The notes: generated by a model from the sequence alone, not told the origin. DNA of 64,000 nucleotides from a bacterium (GCA_029565735.1 JAKQNO010000071.1:62001-126000), one strand, 5' to 3'. Counted from the first letter of the stretch, positions 1 to 8,420 are shown. Numbers and translations: made by a program.

Positions 1-996
1 ACATATTTCATTTGTAAGGGTGTGTTTTTCAAAATATTCCTTTATATTGCCAAGCGTTGTGTCAGCAATATTTTCAACCGCCTCTTTTGTAAAAAACGCC
101 TGGTGGGAAGTGATAATAACATTCGGGAAAGTTAAAAGCCGCGCCAGCACGTCATCGCTTAACACCCTGCCGGAAAAATCCTCAAAGAAATATTTATCTT
201 CTTCTTCATAGACGTCAAGCCCCGCGTAACCTATCCTGCCGCTTTTTAAACCGTTTATCAGCGCCTTTGCGTCTATTAAGCTTCCGCGGCCGGTGTTGAT
301 TATCATCACACCCTTTTTCATCTTTTTGATGGACTGAGCGTTTATCATATGAAAAGTGTCCTTGTTAAGCGGGCAGTGAAGGGTGATTATATCCGCCTCT
401 TTATAAATCGTGTTCAGAGGCGCGTATTGTATTTTATTATCCCCGGCATACTTCCTGTCAGGAAACGCGTCATAGGCAAGCACTTTTACGCCGAACCCTT
501 TAAGTATGTTTATCATCTCCCTGCCTATTTTGCCCGTTCCTATTACGCCCGCGGTTTTTCCTTTCATGTCAAATCCTAAAAGCCCGTTTATGGAAAAATT
601 GCCTTCGCGCGTCCTGAAAGACGCCTTGTGTATTTTCCTGTTAAGGGTCATCATAAGGGCCGCAGCGTGTTCCGCGACAGCGTTGGGCGAATAAGCCGGC
701 ACCCTTGCCACATGAAGGGTGTTAAATGCTTCTTTTAAATCAACATTATTATATCCGGCGCACCTTAGCGCGATAAGTTTAACGCCCTGCTTTTTAAGCT
801 GCGCTATCACCGCGGCGTCTATCGCATCGTTGACAAAGGCACAGACAACATCGGCTCCGTCCGCCATAAAGGCGGTCTCTTTATTAAGGTGGGGTGGAAG
901 ATATTTGATGGTGTATCCGTATTTCTTATTTACATGGTCAAAATTTGCAATGTCATAGGGTTTCGCGTCAAAGAACGCCACTTTTATCTTTTTCAT
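1..996 (-). CDS. ldhA: D-isomer-specific 2-hydroxyacid dehydrogenase (D-lactate dehydrogenase-like), 3' end outside window
   Basis: Reading complement from ATG at 996 gives an open frame to the window edge (332 codons) starting MKKIKVAFFDAKPYD. The middle part has the NAD-binding GxGxxG fold (VIGTGKIGREMINILKGFG), followed by INTGRGSLIDAKAL and GLDVYEEE, typical of the D-2-hydroxyacid dehydrogenase family. The stretch before the window edge contains the SHQAFFT catalytic-His motif of D-lactate dehydrogenases. It would reduce pyruvate or a related 2-oxoacid with NADH in fermentation; the substrate is inferred. A GGAGGG ribosome-binding site lies at about 1001-1009. The upstream 340 bp carry two promoter-like sites, two palindromic operators, a hairpin and a terminator, so expression is probably tightly regulated. 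Only a few C-terminal residues should be missing. Confidence 0.88.
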   Translation of the reverse strand, partial: MKKIKVAFFDAKPYDIANFDHVNKKYGYTIKYLPPHLNKETAFMADGADVVCAFVNDAIDAAVIAQLKKQGVKLIALRCAGYNNVDLKEAFNTLHVARVPAYSPNAVAEHAAALMMTLNRKIHKASFRTREGNFSINGLLGFDMKGKTAGVIGTGKIGREMINILKGFGVKVLAYDAFPDRKYAGDNKIQYAPLNTIYKEADIITLHCPLNKDTFHMINAQSIKKMKKGVMIINTGRGSLIDAKALINGLKSGRIGYAGLDVYEEEDKYFFEDFSGRVLSDDVLARLLTFPNVIITSHQAFFTKEAVENIADTTLGNIKEYFEKHTLTNEIC

Positions 997-1020
997 TTTG
1001 TTCCCTCCTTTTGCTTTATT

Positions 1021-1050
1021 ATTATATCATATACTGTATTTTTTTCTTAA
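1021..1050 (-). promoter_or_regulatory. Proximal promoter candidate of the dehydrogenase gene
   Basis: On the minus strand a TATAAT hexamer (1021-1026) is preceded, after 18 nt, by TTAAGA (1045-1050), a weak -35. The start codon is only about 25 nt downstream, leaving a very short leader with the GGAGGG site. The -35 abuts the palindrome at 1050-1074. Confidence 0.45.
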
Positions 1051-1074
1051 TATATCACTTAATTGGTGATATAT
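1050..1074. promoter_or_regulatory. Palindromic operator ATATATCAC-N7-GTGATATAT
   Basis: Perfect 9-bp arms separated by 7 nt. The arms and spacing match the operator in front of the rrf2-iscS operon (15806-15828) and a third copy at 1220-1238. This suggests control by the Rrf2 regulator encoded at 15367-15792 or a paralogue. Regulator identity is inference. Confidence 0.6.
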
Positions 1075-1082
1075 TAACTCCC

Positions 1083-1108
1083 AAAAAAAGCCGTTTTCAC
1101 GGCTTTTT
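1083..1108 (-). terminator. Intrinsic terminator in the dehydrogenase leader
   Basis: Stem GCCGT/ACGGC with a 4-nt loop flanked by A and T runs; on the minus strand it ends in seven T. It lies between the distal promoter (1239-1266) and the dehydrogenase start. Transcripts from that promoter would therefore stop here unless antitermination occurs, suggesting an attenuator or a separate small RNA. Confidence 0.6.
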
Positions 1109-1118
1109 ATTTTAAGAA

Positions 1119-1173
1119 GGGAGCAGGCTGATAAAGGGGATTGGGAGGGTATTATCGTAGATACCTGCTCCCC
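1119..1173 (-). ncRNA. C-rich hairpin element, copy 1 (leader or small RNA candidate)
   Basis: Nine-bp stem GGGAGCAGG/CCTGCTCCC closes a ~36-nt loop that, as minus-strand RNA, contains UACCCUCCCAAUCCCC. A second copy with a similar stem and the same C-rich loop is at 10256-10315 in the thiamine operon leader. The C-rich loop is complementary to GGAGGG-type ribosome-binding sites. It could equally be a dispersed repeat without RNA function. Confidence 0.45.
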
Positions 1174-1219
1174 GTCTTTTTGTATCTTACTTATCTTCAG
1201 CTTTTAAAGATCTTTTAAG

Positions 1220-1266
1220 TATCACCTTCTTAGTGATAATTATACTGATGAAACAAAAAAAGTCAA
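1220..1266 (-). promoter_or_regulatory. Distal promoter with operator upstream of the dehydrogenase leader
   Basis: TTGACT (1261-1266), 16-nt spacer, TATAAT (1239-1244) on the minus strand, directly followed by TATCAC-N7-GTGATA (1220-1238). The arrangement of a -10 running straight into the operator is the same as at the rrf2-iscS promoter. Transcription would run through the hairpin at 1119-1173 to the terminator at 1083-1108. Confidence 0.6.
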
Positions 1267-1340
1267 GAATTTTTTTTAAAATTAAATTACTTTGTTTTTG
1301 AAGCGCAGCATGTTAAAGCAAAGAATCTTGCAGGTAAAAC

Positions 1341-2000
1341 TTATTTAAACACATGCCCTGCTTCGCGGAACCATAAAGTTAAATCAAGGCCGTCCATTGG
1401 TATGTTTATCTTTTTGGCAAACTTTTTCATCTTCTGTTCAATTTCAAGGTATTTCGCGTTTGTAAGGCTTTCGGGAATGGCGGGTATCACACCCATACGT
1501 ACAAGGTTCCTTAAAATATGCCTGTCCAGAATGGCAATGTCATCGCCAAAGCCGATATTTCTTAAAAAATGGCTGGCTTCTTTATATCCGTAACCTTTAA
1601 TATTTTTTACAAGCCATTCACGCATTTCATACGGATCTTTGAATTCAGACAGGAATTCCTTTATTATGAACTTCCCGTTCTTTACAAATTTATCCCTTGC
1701 TTCGCACGCATACACCGCTTTTTTGTTTTTAAAACGCACCCCGTTGATTTCCTTAAGCCGCAGAAGCTGCGCCGGGGTGGCGTTTAACAGCAGTTTTTTT
1801 TCCAGAATCTTTTCCACGCATGCCCAACAGTTGACCGCCTTTGACTGCGGCGTGAATATGCAGAAAATCATTTCGTGCATTATGTCGCGCGAAGTGCCGT
1901 TTTTCCACTTTGCCCTGAAACTTTCAAGGGCGCGGCCTATTGTGTTCTTCTGTGAAGCATATATTTTTTTTACAGCCAGTATCTCTGACGCGTGGGACAT
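1341..2000 (-). CDS. ogg: 8-oxoguanine DNA glycosylase/AP lyase, Ogg2 type
   Basis: 219 residues, close to the usual ~210 of the bacterial/archaeal Ogg2 family. The helix-hairpin-helix signature KGYGYKEASHFLRNIG (residues 135-150) carries the catalytic lysine K140, and AILDRHILR carries the catalytic aspartate D159. Both are intact. The protein would excise 8-oxoguanine and nick the abasic site by beta-elimination. It is followed 16 bp upstream by the Fe-alcohol dehydrogenase gene on the same strand, so the two may be cotranscribed; no functional link between them is evident. Confidence 0.88.
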   Translation of the reverse strand: MSHASEILAVKKIYASQKNTIGRALESFRAKWKNGTSRDIMHEMIFCIFTPQSKAVNCWACVEKILEKKLLLNATPAQLLRLKEINGVRFKNKKAVYACEARDKFVKNGKFIIKEFLSEFKDPYEMREWLVKNIKGYGYKEASHFLRNIGFGDDIAILDRHILRNLVRMGVIPAIPESLTNAKYLEIEQKMKKFAKKINIPMDGLDLTLWFREAGHVFK

Positions 2001-2016
2001 TTATACAGCTCCCCTG

Positions 2017-3192
2017 TTAATAAGCGTTATTTAAAATCTCTTCCAGTTCTTTTCTGTCTTTTATGGGGGCAGGCACTCCCGCGACTTCTATGACTTTGTC
2101 CGCTATCGTTTTAAGTTCTTCCTGCTTTATGCCAAGGTCTTTAAGATTATCTTTTAAACCAATCTCTGCCATAAACGCTTTTAACCGGTCAATTGTATAA
2201 GGTATTTTCATTTTATCGTCCACATCTTCGGGAATTCCAAATACGCGCTGCCCGAACTGAATTACTCTGTTTGGCCTTAACCTTTCAAGAAACTGAAGGT
2301 AAGCCGGCAGCACAGCCGCTATTCCGGCGCCGTGCGCTATTTCGTCATGCAGCGCCGATATGGCATGTTCAATGGGATGCACGGTCCAGTTGCCCGCGCG
2401 GCCGGCGTTGGGGACGCCCATAAGCGCAACCGTGCTTGAAAGCGAAATATCCGCGCGCAGAACCGGATTTTTTAAATCTTTCATTAATTTCGCGCCGCTT
2501 TCAACGCAGGTCAGCATCACACCCTCTGTTATCCTGTCCTGCAGGGCGCAATTTTCATCGCCTGTCAGATACTCTTCAAGCACGTGCATTATTATGTCTA
2601 TTATGCCTTCCGCTGTCTGCTGTGCCGGCACTGTCGTGGTAAGCAGCGGGTCCACAATGGAAACTTTTGGATATAAAAACGCGGGATCATATAAGCCCTG
2701 TTTCTGCCCTGTTTCCGGGTTTGAAAAAACAGCCGAAGGATTGCCTTCGGATCCGGTTGCCGCAAGCGTTGGGATAAGCATTAACGGAAGGGCTTTTTCT
2801 ATTTTTTCCGCTCCCTTGCCCGGTATATAAACAAAATCCCAGATGCTTTTTTTATTTGCCGCTGCCACGCATACGCCCTTTGCCGCGTCCATTGCCGAAC
2901 CGCCGCCAAGCCCTATTACCATATCGCAGTTTTCCGCGATTGCAAGTTCCGCTGCTTCGTCAACTTCATTTACTTTGGGATTGGGCGTTACATAAGAGTA
3001 TGTAACAAAACCCACGCCTGCTTTTTCAAGGGATTTCTGCACCGCATCAAGAAGCCCGGATGTTTTAACCGACCGCTTTCCGGTTACTATGACAGCTTTC
3101 TTTCCAAGCTTTTTTGCCTCATTGCCTACGGAATTTATCTCCCCCGCTCCAAAGACCACTTTTACAGGATTTGCGAATGTTAGGTTCTTCAT
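2017..3192 (-). CDS. Iron-containing alcohol dehydrogenase (butanol dehydrogenase/YqhD-like)
   Basis: 391 residues, the standard size of group III alcohol dehydrogenases. GLGGGSAMDAAKG (94-106) is the nucleotide-binding motif. Probable metal ligands are D199 and H203 in GIIDIIMH, and H272 and H287 in the VHPIEH...IAHG block; there is one extra residue between the last two histidines compared with FucO. It would reduce aldehydes to alcohols with NAD(P)H in the cytoplasm. The start has an upstream GGAGG. With the 2-hydroxyacid dehydrogenase nearby it suggests mixed fermentation, which is inference. Confidence 0.88.
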   Translation of the reverse strand: MKNLTFANPVKVVFGAGEINSVGNEAKKLGKKAVIVTGKRSVKTSGLLDAVQKSLEKAGVGFVTYSYVTPNPKVNEVDEAAELAIAENCDMVIGLGGGSAMDAAKGVCVAAANKKSIWDFVYIPGKGAEKIEKALPLMLIPTLAATGSEGNPSAVFSNPETGQKQGLYDPAFLYPKVSIVDPLLTTTVPAQQTAEGIIDIIMHVLEEYLTGDENCALQDRITEGVMLTCVESGAKLMKDLKNPVLRADISLSSTVALMGVPNAGRAGNWTVHPIEHAISALHDEIAHGAGIAAVLPAYLQFLERLRPNRVIQFGQRVFGIPEDVDDKMKIPYTIDRLKAFMAEIGLKDNLKDLGIKQEELKTIADKVIEVAGVPAPIKDRKELEEILNNAY

Positions 3193-3343
3193 ATTTCCTC
3201 CATGTTTTTTATTTTTACGTTAAAATACTAACATATAACAGTTATTAAATCAAAGCACAAAGATTATTTAATAGGTATAAGGTTTTTGTAAGGTATTAAC
3301 TATCACTATTTAAAAAGGGCGTTTCCGTTGATTTTCAACCGTA

Positions 3344-3673
3344 TTAAGCGTGCGCATCATGTATTTTATGATATATAATCTCTGCTTTATAGCCAAGGCT
3401 GGTTAAAATTCTTTCATATGTTTCAAATGTTATATTCTTCTTCCCTCTTTCAATCCGGGATATTTCTTCCTGTGAAATTTTTGTCAGTTTAGCCAATTCG
3501 CTTTGCGTCATTTTCTCTGCTTTTCGCAGTCTTTCAATATCCTCTAAAAACTCATAGCTGCGCAGATGCGCATTTATTTTTGCCCTACGGATAGGATCAG
3601 CATATATTTTTTTAACCCTTGGGTCATCGAAAAATTTTGTTGATGTAGGCTTTTTTTTAATTTGTTTTTTCAT
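3344..3673 (-). CDS. higA: HigA-like antitoxin, XRE-family helix-turn-helix
   Basis: 109 residues from ATG at 3673. This start has AAAGGAG seven nt upstream; an earlier in-frame TTG at 3694 would overlap the toxin stop and has no such site. An XRE helix-turn-helix covers about residues 55-102, with MTQSELAKLTKISQEEISRIERG. The N-terminal half (SYEFLEDIERLRKAEKMT) resembles HigA-type antitoxins. It would neutralise the upstream toxin and repress the shared promoter. Toxin-first gene order is characteristic of HigBA. Confidence 0.82.
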   Translation of the reverse strand: MKKQIKKKPTSTKFFDDPRVKKIYADPIRRAKINAHLRSYEFLEDIERLRKAEKMTQSELAKLTKISQEEISRIERGKKNITFETYERILTSLGYKAEIIYHKIHDAHA

Positions 3674-3690
3674 ACCTTTTCTCCTTTTGT

Positions 3691-4044
3691 TCAATAATAT
3701 CTGTTCAACATAATTTTATACCGCTCCGCTGCCACTTCTATATCTGATACTTTTAGTTTATCGCGTTTTTTTATCACTCCGTGCAAAAGCAGAATAAATT
3801 TGCGTTTTACAGGATGATAAGCGAATAAAATTCTTACTGCCAATTTTTTAAACTTTAACTCGAAAATCTTGTCTTTTACATGCTTCGTCTCTAAATTCTG
3901 ATTCTGTATAATTCCTTTTCTTATTTCCAGCTGTTCAATTCCGGAAAAGATTAAATCCTGCGTATTTTTGTCCTGCTCCAGTATAAAATCCAACACCGGC
4001 TTCTTTCCGCTTTCCGTTGTAAACTGTTCAACTTCATAGCACAT
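3691..4044 (-). CDS. higB: HigB/RelE-superfamily toxin (phage Gp49-like)
   Basis: 117 residues beginning MCYEVEQFTTESGKKPVLDF, followed by the family pattern of helices, KHVKDKIFELKFKKLAVRILFAY and FILLLHGVIKKRDK. These are the conserved parts of Gp49/HigB-like ribosome-dependent mRNA interferases. The stop codon lies 17 nt before the antitoxin start. It has a strong GGAGGGGG site and its own promoter with a palindrome over the -10. Activity has not been shown; inactive relatives are common. Confidence 0.82.
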   Translation of the reverse strand: MCYEVEQFTTESGKKPVLDFILEQDKNTQDLIFSGIEQLEIRKGIIQNQNLETKHVKDKIFELKFKKLAVRILFAYHPVKRKFILLLHGVIKKRDKLKVSDIEVAAERYKIMLNRYY

Positions 4045-4068
4045 TCGTTAACCCCCTCCTTTATCTTT

Positions 4069-4100
4069 ATGTATTATAATGCATAAAATGTAAAAGTCAA
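4069..4100 (-). promoter_or_regulatory. higBA promoter with palindromic operator on the -10
   Basis: TTGACT (4095-4100), 16-nt spacer, TATAAT (4073-4078). The 16-bp near-palindrome ATGTATTATAATGCAT (4069-4084) is centred on the -10 and is the likely HigA/HigBA autorepression site. Confidence 0.55.
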
Positions 4101-4254
4101 GTTATATATGATTTTGATTTTTTACATACTTGCTGCTTGATATTCAAATAGATTATAAGGTTTTTACAACATTGACAAAATAAAAACTATATGTGAGGTC
4201 TGACACTTTTCTTTAATATAAACAAAAGCTATGTCTGGGGTATGATAAATTTTT
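4101..4254. other. AT-rich spacer
   Basis: No gene, repeat or clear terminator recognised between the higBA promoter and the stop of the next minus-strand gene. Confidence 0.5.
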
Positions 4255-5205
4255 TTACAAATTAGTACGCCAAATAGTTTCTTTTACGTCATACGTCCAA
4301 CCATTACTACGAGGTTCTTCAAACATACCGTCAAAAAAATATCCCTGTCCATTATGAACACATGATGCATTATCAAAAGTACCAATATATTCACTATTTG
4401 CTACCTTCACCCAGTTAACGCCGTCTGATGAATTATATAAATTACTCACTGTAGAGTGTTCCAATACTGCTCTGCCTCCGGCTATCCATATCTTTCCCCC
4501 AACTACCAAAGCAGTAAAATCACTTCTTGGTTCAAAAGCAGGATTCATATTTTCCGATACCCAGTTAAATCCATTTTCAGAACTCCAGATTTCGTTTGTT
4601 AGAGTTCCTTTTTTGCCGCCAATAACCCATAACTTGTTATTAAAAGATACGACTCTAAATCCTGATGTCATATCATATGCCGTAGTAGTTGTCCTGATAT
4701 CCCAATCAACGCCGTTTGAAGAAGAATAAACCCCATCACTCGTAAAAATATACAGATTAGAACCATGAACAACAGCATCAACTACAGGCCCAAACGCGGT
4801 AGACAATTCATATGTATAATTAACTGCATCATCGGAAGAATATATCATATTACCGTGTATCATCCATACCTTGTCATTAAGTACAAGTGTTTTGTGATTC
4901 GACACATTGCCAATGTTCATATCAGAAGACTCTTCAACCCATGACTTGCCATCAACTGATGAAATTACGTTATTTCTGTTAAGCGGAATAAATCCCGCGG
5001 TATATCCACCGGAAACATACAGTCGTCCGTTAAATGATACCGCTGCCTGGCCCGCTCTGTAAGTGTACCCGGAACTTAGATAATTTGACCCATTTAACAG
5101 TTGCATTTCAGGAACCATATCCAAAAACGAAGAAGTAGGCGGATTAAAACTACAACCATAAATAACCGTAAATATTGTTACTGCAAATAATATAATTTTT
5201 TTCAT
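4255..5205 (-). CDS. Lipoprotein with Kelch-like repeat propeller
   Basis: 316 residues. A lipoprotein signal ends in VIYGC (Cys18). The rest is built of five to six ~45-50 residue repeats, each ending in a variant of SSDGxxWxxxxxxMN (for example SSVDGKSWVEES, SSNGVDWDIRT, SSENGFNWVSENM, SSDGVNWVKV) with VVxGGKIWIAGG-type strands between them. This is the pattern of Kelch/galactose-oxidase-like beta-propellers on the cell surface. Function is unknown; binding of carbohydrate or protein is the usual role of such folds. The next gene upstream (5215-5916) is 9 bp away and likely cotranscribed. The region is more AT-rich than its neighbours. Confidence 0.72.
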   Translation of the reverse strand: MKKIILFAVTIFTVIYGCSFNPPTSSFLDMVPEMQLLNGSNYLSSGYTYRAGQAAVSFNGRLYVSGGYTAGFIPLNRNNVISSVDGKSWVEESSDMNIGNVSNHKTLVLNDKVWMIHGNMIYSSDDAVNYTYELSTAFGPVVDAVVHGSNLYIFTSDGVYSSSNGVDWDIRTTTTAYDMTSGFRVVSFNNKLWVIGGKKGTLTNEIWSSENGFNWVSENMNPAFEPRSDFTALVVGGKIWIAGGRAVLEHSTVSNLYNSSDGVNWVKVANSEYIGTFDNASCVHNGQGYFFDGMFEEPRSNGWTYDVKETIWRTNL

Positions 5206-5214
5206 ATTTTCACC

Positions 5215-5916
5215 TCACGGATAAATCAGAAGACTTGCCGACGCATATACTCCGGAGAAATCAAGTCCTATATCATTATAAACTTCCACTTCATTTAAAC
5301 ACTGCCTGTATGCACCCTTTATCATGAGTCCGAACATATCATTAAACATAATATCGCTGCCCAATTCCACTGATATTCCGGCGATTATATTCTTCATAGA
5401 AGATTCATAACTTTCCACGTTGTCACCATTTAAATAATAAGAATTTACCTTTGCACTTCCTGATGCAAACCAATACAGATCAAAACCGCATCCAACAAAA
5501 ACATCAAACAAACTTGTTTCTGTTCTTTCTGTAATATACTTTCGCATGCCAATTCCCGACTCACAAAGAATGTATTCCAGCCCTAATGCAAATGACTTTG
5601 TACCATCAGCATATTCCAGTTCTCCTTTATACTTAAATTCATAAGCTTTGCCGGAACAAACAAATGCAATATCATTGACTATCCATACCAGTCCAAAATC
5701 ATAAGTATTAAAAAAACCTATCTTTCCCATTTCCTTTGACCCGCCAAGATTACGATAATAATCACTTATTTCCTGAATCTTTTCATTGTAATCAACAAAC
5801 CAGGAATAATTAAAGCCATAACCAAGTTCAAACCTAAATTTAACCTTTGAATCTTGACAATAGGCAAGTGTACTAATAAGAAAAGTCAACATAATCAGAA
5901 TAAATCTTCTTCCCAT
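5215..5916 (-). CDS. Predicted outer-membrane beta-barrel protein
   Basis: 233 residues starting with a signal peptide (MGRRFILIMLTFLISTLAYC, cleavage near residue 20). The mature part alternates polar and hydrophobic/aromatic residues in ~10-residue strands (FRFELGYGFNYSWF, FALGLEYILCESGIGM, GLMIKGAYRQCL) and ends in VYASASLLIYP, consistent with an 8-strand OmpA/OmpX-type barrel. No family recognised. Forms a pair with the following lipoprotein gene. No homologue can be named from sequence alone. Confidence 0.6.
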   Translation of the reverse strand: MGRRFILIMLTFLISTLAYCQDSKVKFRFELGYGFNYSWFVDYNEKIQEISDYYRNLGGSKEMGKIGFFNTYDFGLVWIVNDIAFVCSGKAYEFKYKGELEYADGTKSFALGLEYILCESGIGMRKYITERTETSLFDVFVGCGFDLYWFASGSAKVNSYYLNGDNVESYESSMKNIIAGISVELGSDIMFNDMFGLMIKGAYRQCLNEVEVYNDIGLDFSGVYASASLLIYP

Positions 5917-6154
5917 ATTACCCCCGACATTTCAGTTATTATATATTACTAACTTAACCTCACCCATTTAAACATCATTCTTACAATTAAGCAAATTTTT
6001 CAATTTTCATAAATATTTTTTTAGGTTTTTTCGCTTTCTGAATGATTATCAGATGTCTTATTCAAATCCTATCTATTATATTTAGCCCTGCCCTTTATTA
6101 TACCTGCAATTTGTGCATTTATATTATTATACATTCCCTTCAACAAAAAATATA
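5917..6154. other. AT-rich intergenic region
   Basis: About 240 bp, strongly AT-rich, between the barrel gene start and the thiE stop. It presumably holds the promoter of the barrel gene; no unambiguous promoter, RNA or repeat was recognised. Confidence 0.4.
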
Positions 6155-6799
6155 TTAAAAATTTTTTATTATCCCCTGAAGGGATTTGACTTTTGCTGTG
6201 ATATTATCAGCGCGGGTTATTTCTGTCACCATTGCAATCCTTTTCGCTCCGGCTTTTGCAAGCTGCGGAATGTGGTGCTCCTTAATCCCGCCCATGACGG
6301 TATATGGGATATTAATTTTTTTGGAGATTTTTTTTAAAGTTTCAATGCCAAGCGGCGCCATTAAATTTTCTTTTGTCTTTGTTTCAAATATGGGTCCTAT
6401 GTTTATATAATCTGCGCCGTCTTTCTGCGCCTGAAGTGCTTCTTTCATATTATGGGTGGAAACACCTATTATCAGCCCGGGCGCAAGTTTCTTTGCCTCT
6501 TTGCAGGGGATGTCATCCTGCCCAAGGTGAACGCCGTCTGCCTTGCATATAAGGGCTATGTCTATGTGGTCGTTGATGATAAGCAGGGCTTTATATTTAT
6601 CCGTCAGTTTTCTGAATTCAAATGCCATTTTTAAAATTCTGCCTTTATGGTACTCCTTTTCCCTTAACTGCACCATCTTCGCCCCGCCCTTTAAAACCTT
6701 TTCAAGCGTTTTAACGGATGAACCGTCGGCGCAGAATTTTTCGGTTATAACAGAATATATGCCCGAAGGCCAGCTGTTTAGTTTTGCAGTGTTTTTCAT
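6155..6799 (-). CDS. thiE: Thiamine-phosphate synthase
   Basis: 214 residues, normal length. Motifs of the TIM-barrel enzyme are present: MVQLREKE (binding of pyrimidine pyrophosphate), LIINDHIDIALICKADGVHLGQDD, GVSTHNMKEALQAQKDGADYINIGPIF and the phosphate-binding TVMGGIK. It joins hydroxymethylpyrimidine pyrophosphate and thiazole phosphate to give thiamine phosphate. It follows thiS on the same strand, but 310 bp of repeats intervene, so it may be either the last gene of the riboswitch-controlled operon or separately transcribed. The GGAG site at about 6805-6808 supports this start. Confidence 0.93.
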   Translation of the reverse strand: MKNTAKLNSWPSGIYSVITEKFCADGSSVKTLEKVLKGGAKMVQLREKEYHKGRILKMAFEFRKLTDKYKALLIINDHIDIALICKADGVHLGQDDIPCKEAKKLAPGLIIGVSTHNMKEALQAQKDGADYINIGPIFETKTKENLMAPLGIETLKKISKKINIPYTVMGGIKEHHIPQLAKAGAKRIAMVTEITRADNITAKVKSLQGIIKNF

Positions 6800-6830
6800 A
6801 ATTTCTCCATTATGTTTATAATTACTTAAA

Positions 6831-7074
6831 CTATCCCATATCCTTTTATCCCATATCCCATAAATGAAACATCTATCAAAAACGCGCGCCCTAAAGGGAC
6901 GCGGCTATCCCTGCTTCTTACGCTCATATATTCGCTTCATCGCCGGGATTTCCGCTCGCATGCTCGCTCCAACCAATACAACAAGATAATGTCAAAACCA
7001 GACGCAACATGTTGCGTCTCTACATTAAACACCATCACTACAAAATCGCGCGGGCTAAAGACCCGCGTCTACCA
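6831..7074. repeat. Cluster of dispersed intergenic repeats between thiS and thiE
   Basis: This gap holds five repeat pieces. A 35-bp CTATCCCATAT...CCCATAAAT element is at 6831-6865 (other copies 27045-27079 and, inverted, 47533-47567). A GCGCCCTAAAGGGACGCGG stem-loop is near 6888-6906. A fragment of the 69-bp GGTTGGAGCGAGCC family is at 6942-6974 (inverted). The perfect palindrome GACGCAACATGTTGCGTC is at 7001-7018. The stem-loop GCGGGCTAAAGACCCGCG lies in 7049-7074. No gene is present. Confidence 0.75.
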
Positions 7075-7109
7075 AACCTCTACCCTTCCAAGCATCCAAG
7101 CGTCTATCA

Positions 7110-7310
7110 CTATCCTCCCCCAACAAACCTTACAATTTCCACCTTGTCGCCGTGGTTAATACTCCTGCTGTCAAAATCATCCTTTCCAATTATCTCCCCG
7201 TTTAATTCCACAACAGTCATGCCCTTTTTTAATCCAAGCGAGACAAGCAGCGCGGATACTGTCATGCCGGTTTCAATTTCTTTTTCATTGCCGTTAATTA
7301 CCGCTTTCAT
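7110..7310 (-). CDS. thiS: Sulfur carrier protein ThiS
   Basis: 66 residues, beta-grasp fold, ending in the diagnostic Gly-Gly (RFVGGG) whose C-terminal carboxylate is adenylated and thiocarboxylated. It donates sulfur to thiazole synthase. Its ATG overlaps the thiH stop (ATGA, 4 bp), showing translational coupling within thiF-thiG-thiH-thiS. ThiF (9204-9932) is the probable activating enzyme. Confidence 0.9.
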   Translation of the reverse strand: MKAVINGNEKEIETGMTVSALLVSLGLKKGMTVVELNGEIIGKDDFDSRSINHGDKVEIVRFVGGG

Positions 7311-8419
7311 TTATTACCTCCAAATGTATCAGCCCAGTCCTTAAAAACCGGATAATACCCTTTGCTTTTAATTGCCATAAGTATTTCTTCCACGCTTCTG
7401 TCGTCGCATATTTCAAACTGGCCTTCAGATTCGCTTCCGGCATATCCGCCGGGATTTGTCTTTGAACCGGCGCTCATATTTGTTACCCCAAGGCTTATCA
7501 TATTATCCCTGAAATCCGCTGCTTCCCTTGTGGAAAGGGTAATGCCGGCAAATTTGGTAAATATCCTTAAGGCAAATATCATCTGCACAAGCTCTCTATC
7601 GCTTATTATCTGATACGGTTTAAAGGCAGAACTGGAACCTCTCATCCTTGGAAAACTTACGGATACCTCTGTTTTCCAGTACTTTTTCATTATATACGCA
7701 GCGTGCGCGCCCACATGGGCGGCTTCCACGCGCCAGTCATAAAGTCCTAAAAGCGCGCCTATTCCAATTTTGCGGAACCCCGCCTGTGCCGCGCGGTCCG
7801 GCGCGTTAATGCGCCATTCAAAGTTTTTCTTCTGCCCGGACAGGTGGACTTTTTTGTACGTATCAATATCATAAGTCTCCTGGTAAACCGTAAGCCCTGT
7901 CGCGCCGCTGTCCACAAGTTTTTTATACCCGTCCGTGTCCATGGGGTAAATTTCAAGCGAAACCTGGGTGAAATACTTTCTTGCAAGCGCGACACACTGC
8001 GCTATGTAATTAAGCCCGGCTTTATCGGGTGCTTCGCCCGTTAAAAGAAGGATGCTGTTAAACCCCTGTCCTTTAATATTTTCAAGTTCTGTTTTAACTT
8101 CGCCCTGCGTCAGGGTCTTTCTGTTTATTACATTTTTTCTGTTAAACCCGCAGTAAGCGCATTCATTGGAACATTCATTTGAAATATAAAGGGGAATGTA
8201 CATGTTAATATTTTTTCCGAAATGTTTCTGCGTCATCTCCCTTGACCTTATTGCCATGCCATCAAGCAATGAAGCCGCCGCGGGCGAAAGCAGCGCAAGA
8301 AAGTCCTGATAAGTTGCGCTCTCTTTTTTAACCGCGCTTTCGGCACGGGCTTTATCATCAGAATTAACCGCCGCCTTTATCTGCTCTGTATTTAGTTTTA
8401 AAAATTCCTGATAAAACAT
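7307..8419 (-). CDS. thiH: 2-iminoacetate synthase, radical SAM
   Basis: 370 residues, standard for ThiH. The radical SAM cluster motif is CSNECAYCGF (residues about 83-92) after NMYIPLYISNE. The C-terminal half contains SFPRMRG and the conserved TNMSAGSKTNPGGY block. It cleaves tyrosine to 2-iminoacetate (dehydroglycine) for the thiazole ring, the anaerobic route in contrast to ThiO, so its presence supports an anaerobic lifestyle. It starts one base after the thiG stop, without a strong ribosome-binding site, so translation is probably coupled. Confidence 0.94.
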   Translation of the reverse strand: MFYQEFLKLNTEQIKAAVNSDDKARAESAVKKESATYQDFLALLSPAAASLLDGMAIRSREMTQKHFGKNINMYIPLYISNECSNECAYCGFNRKNVINRKTLTQGEVKTELENIKGQGFNSILLLTGEAPDKAGLNYIAQCVALARKYFTQVSLEIYPMDTDGYKKLVDSGATGLTVYQETYDIDTYKKVHLSGQKKNFEWRINAPDRAAQAGFRKIGIGALLGLYDWRVEAAHVGAHAAYIMKKYWKTEVSVSFPRMRGSSSAFKPYQIISDRELVQMIFALRIFTKFAGITLSTREAADFRDNMISLGVTNMSAGSKTNPGGYAGSESEGQFEICDDRSVEEILMAIKSKGYYPVFKDWADTFGGNK

Positions 8420-8420
8420 C

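Noticed and set aside
3674..3694. Upstream TTG start for the HigA-like antitoxin
   Set aside because: The ATG at 3673 has a good ribosome-binding site, the TTG overlaps the toxin stop and has none.
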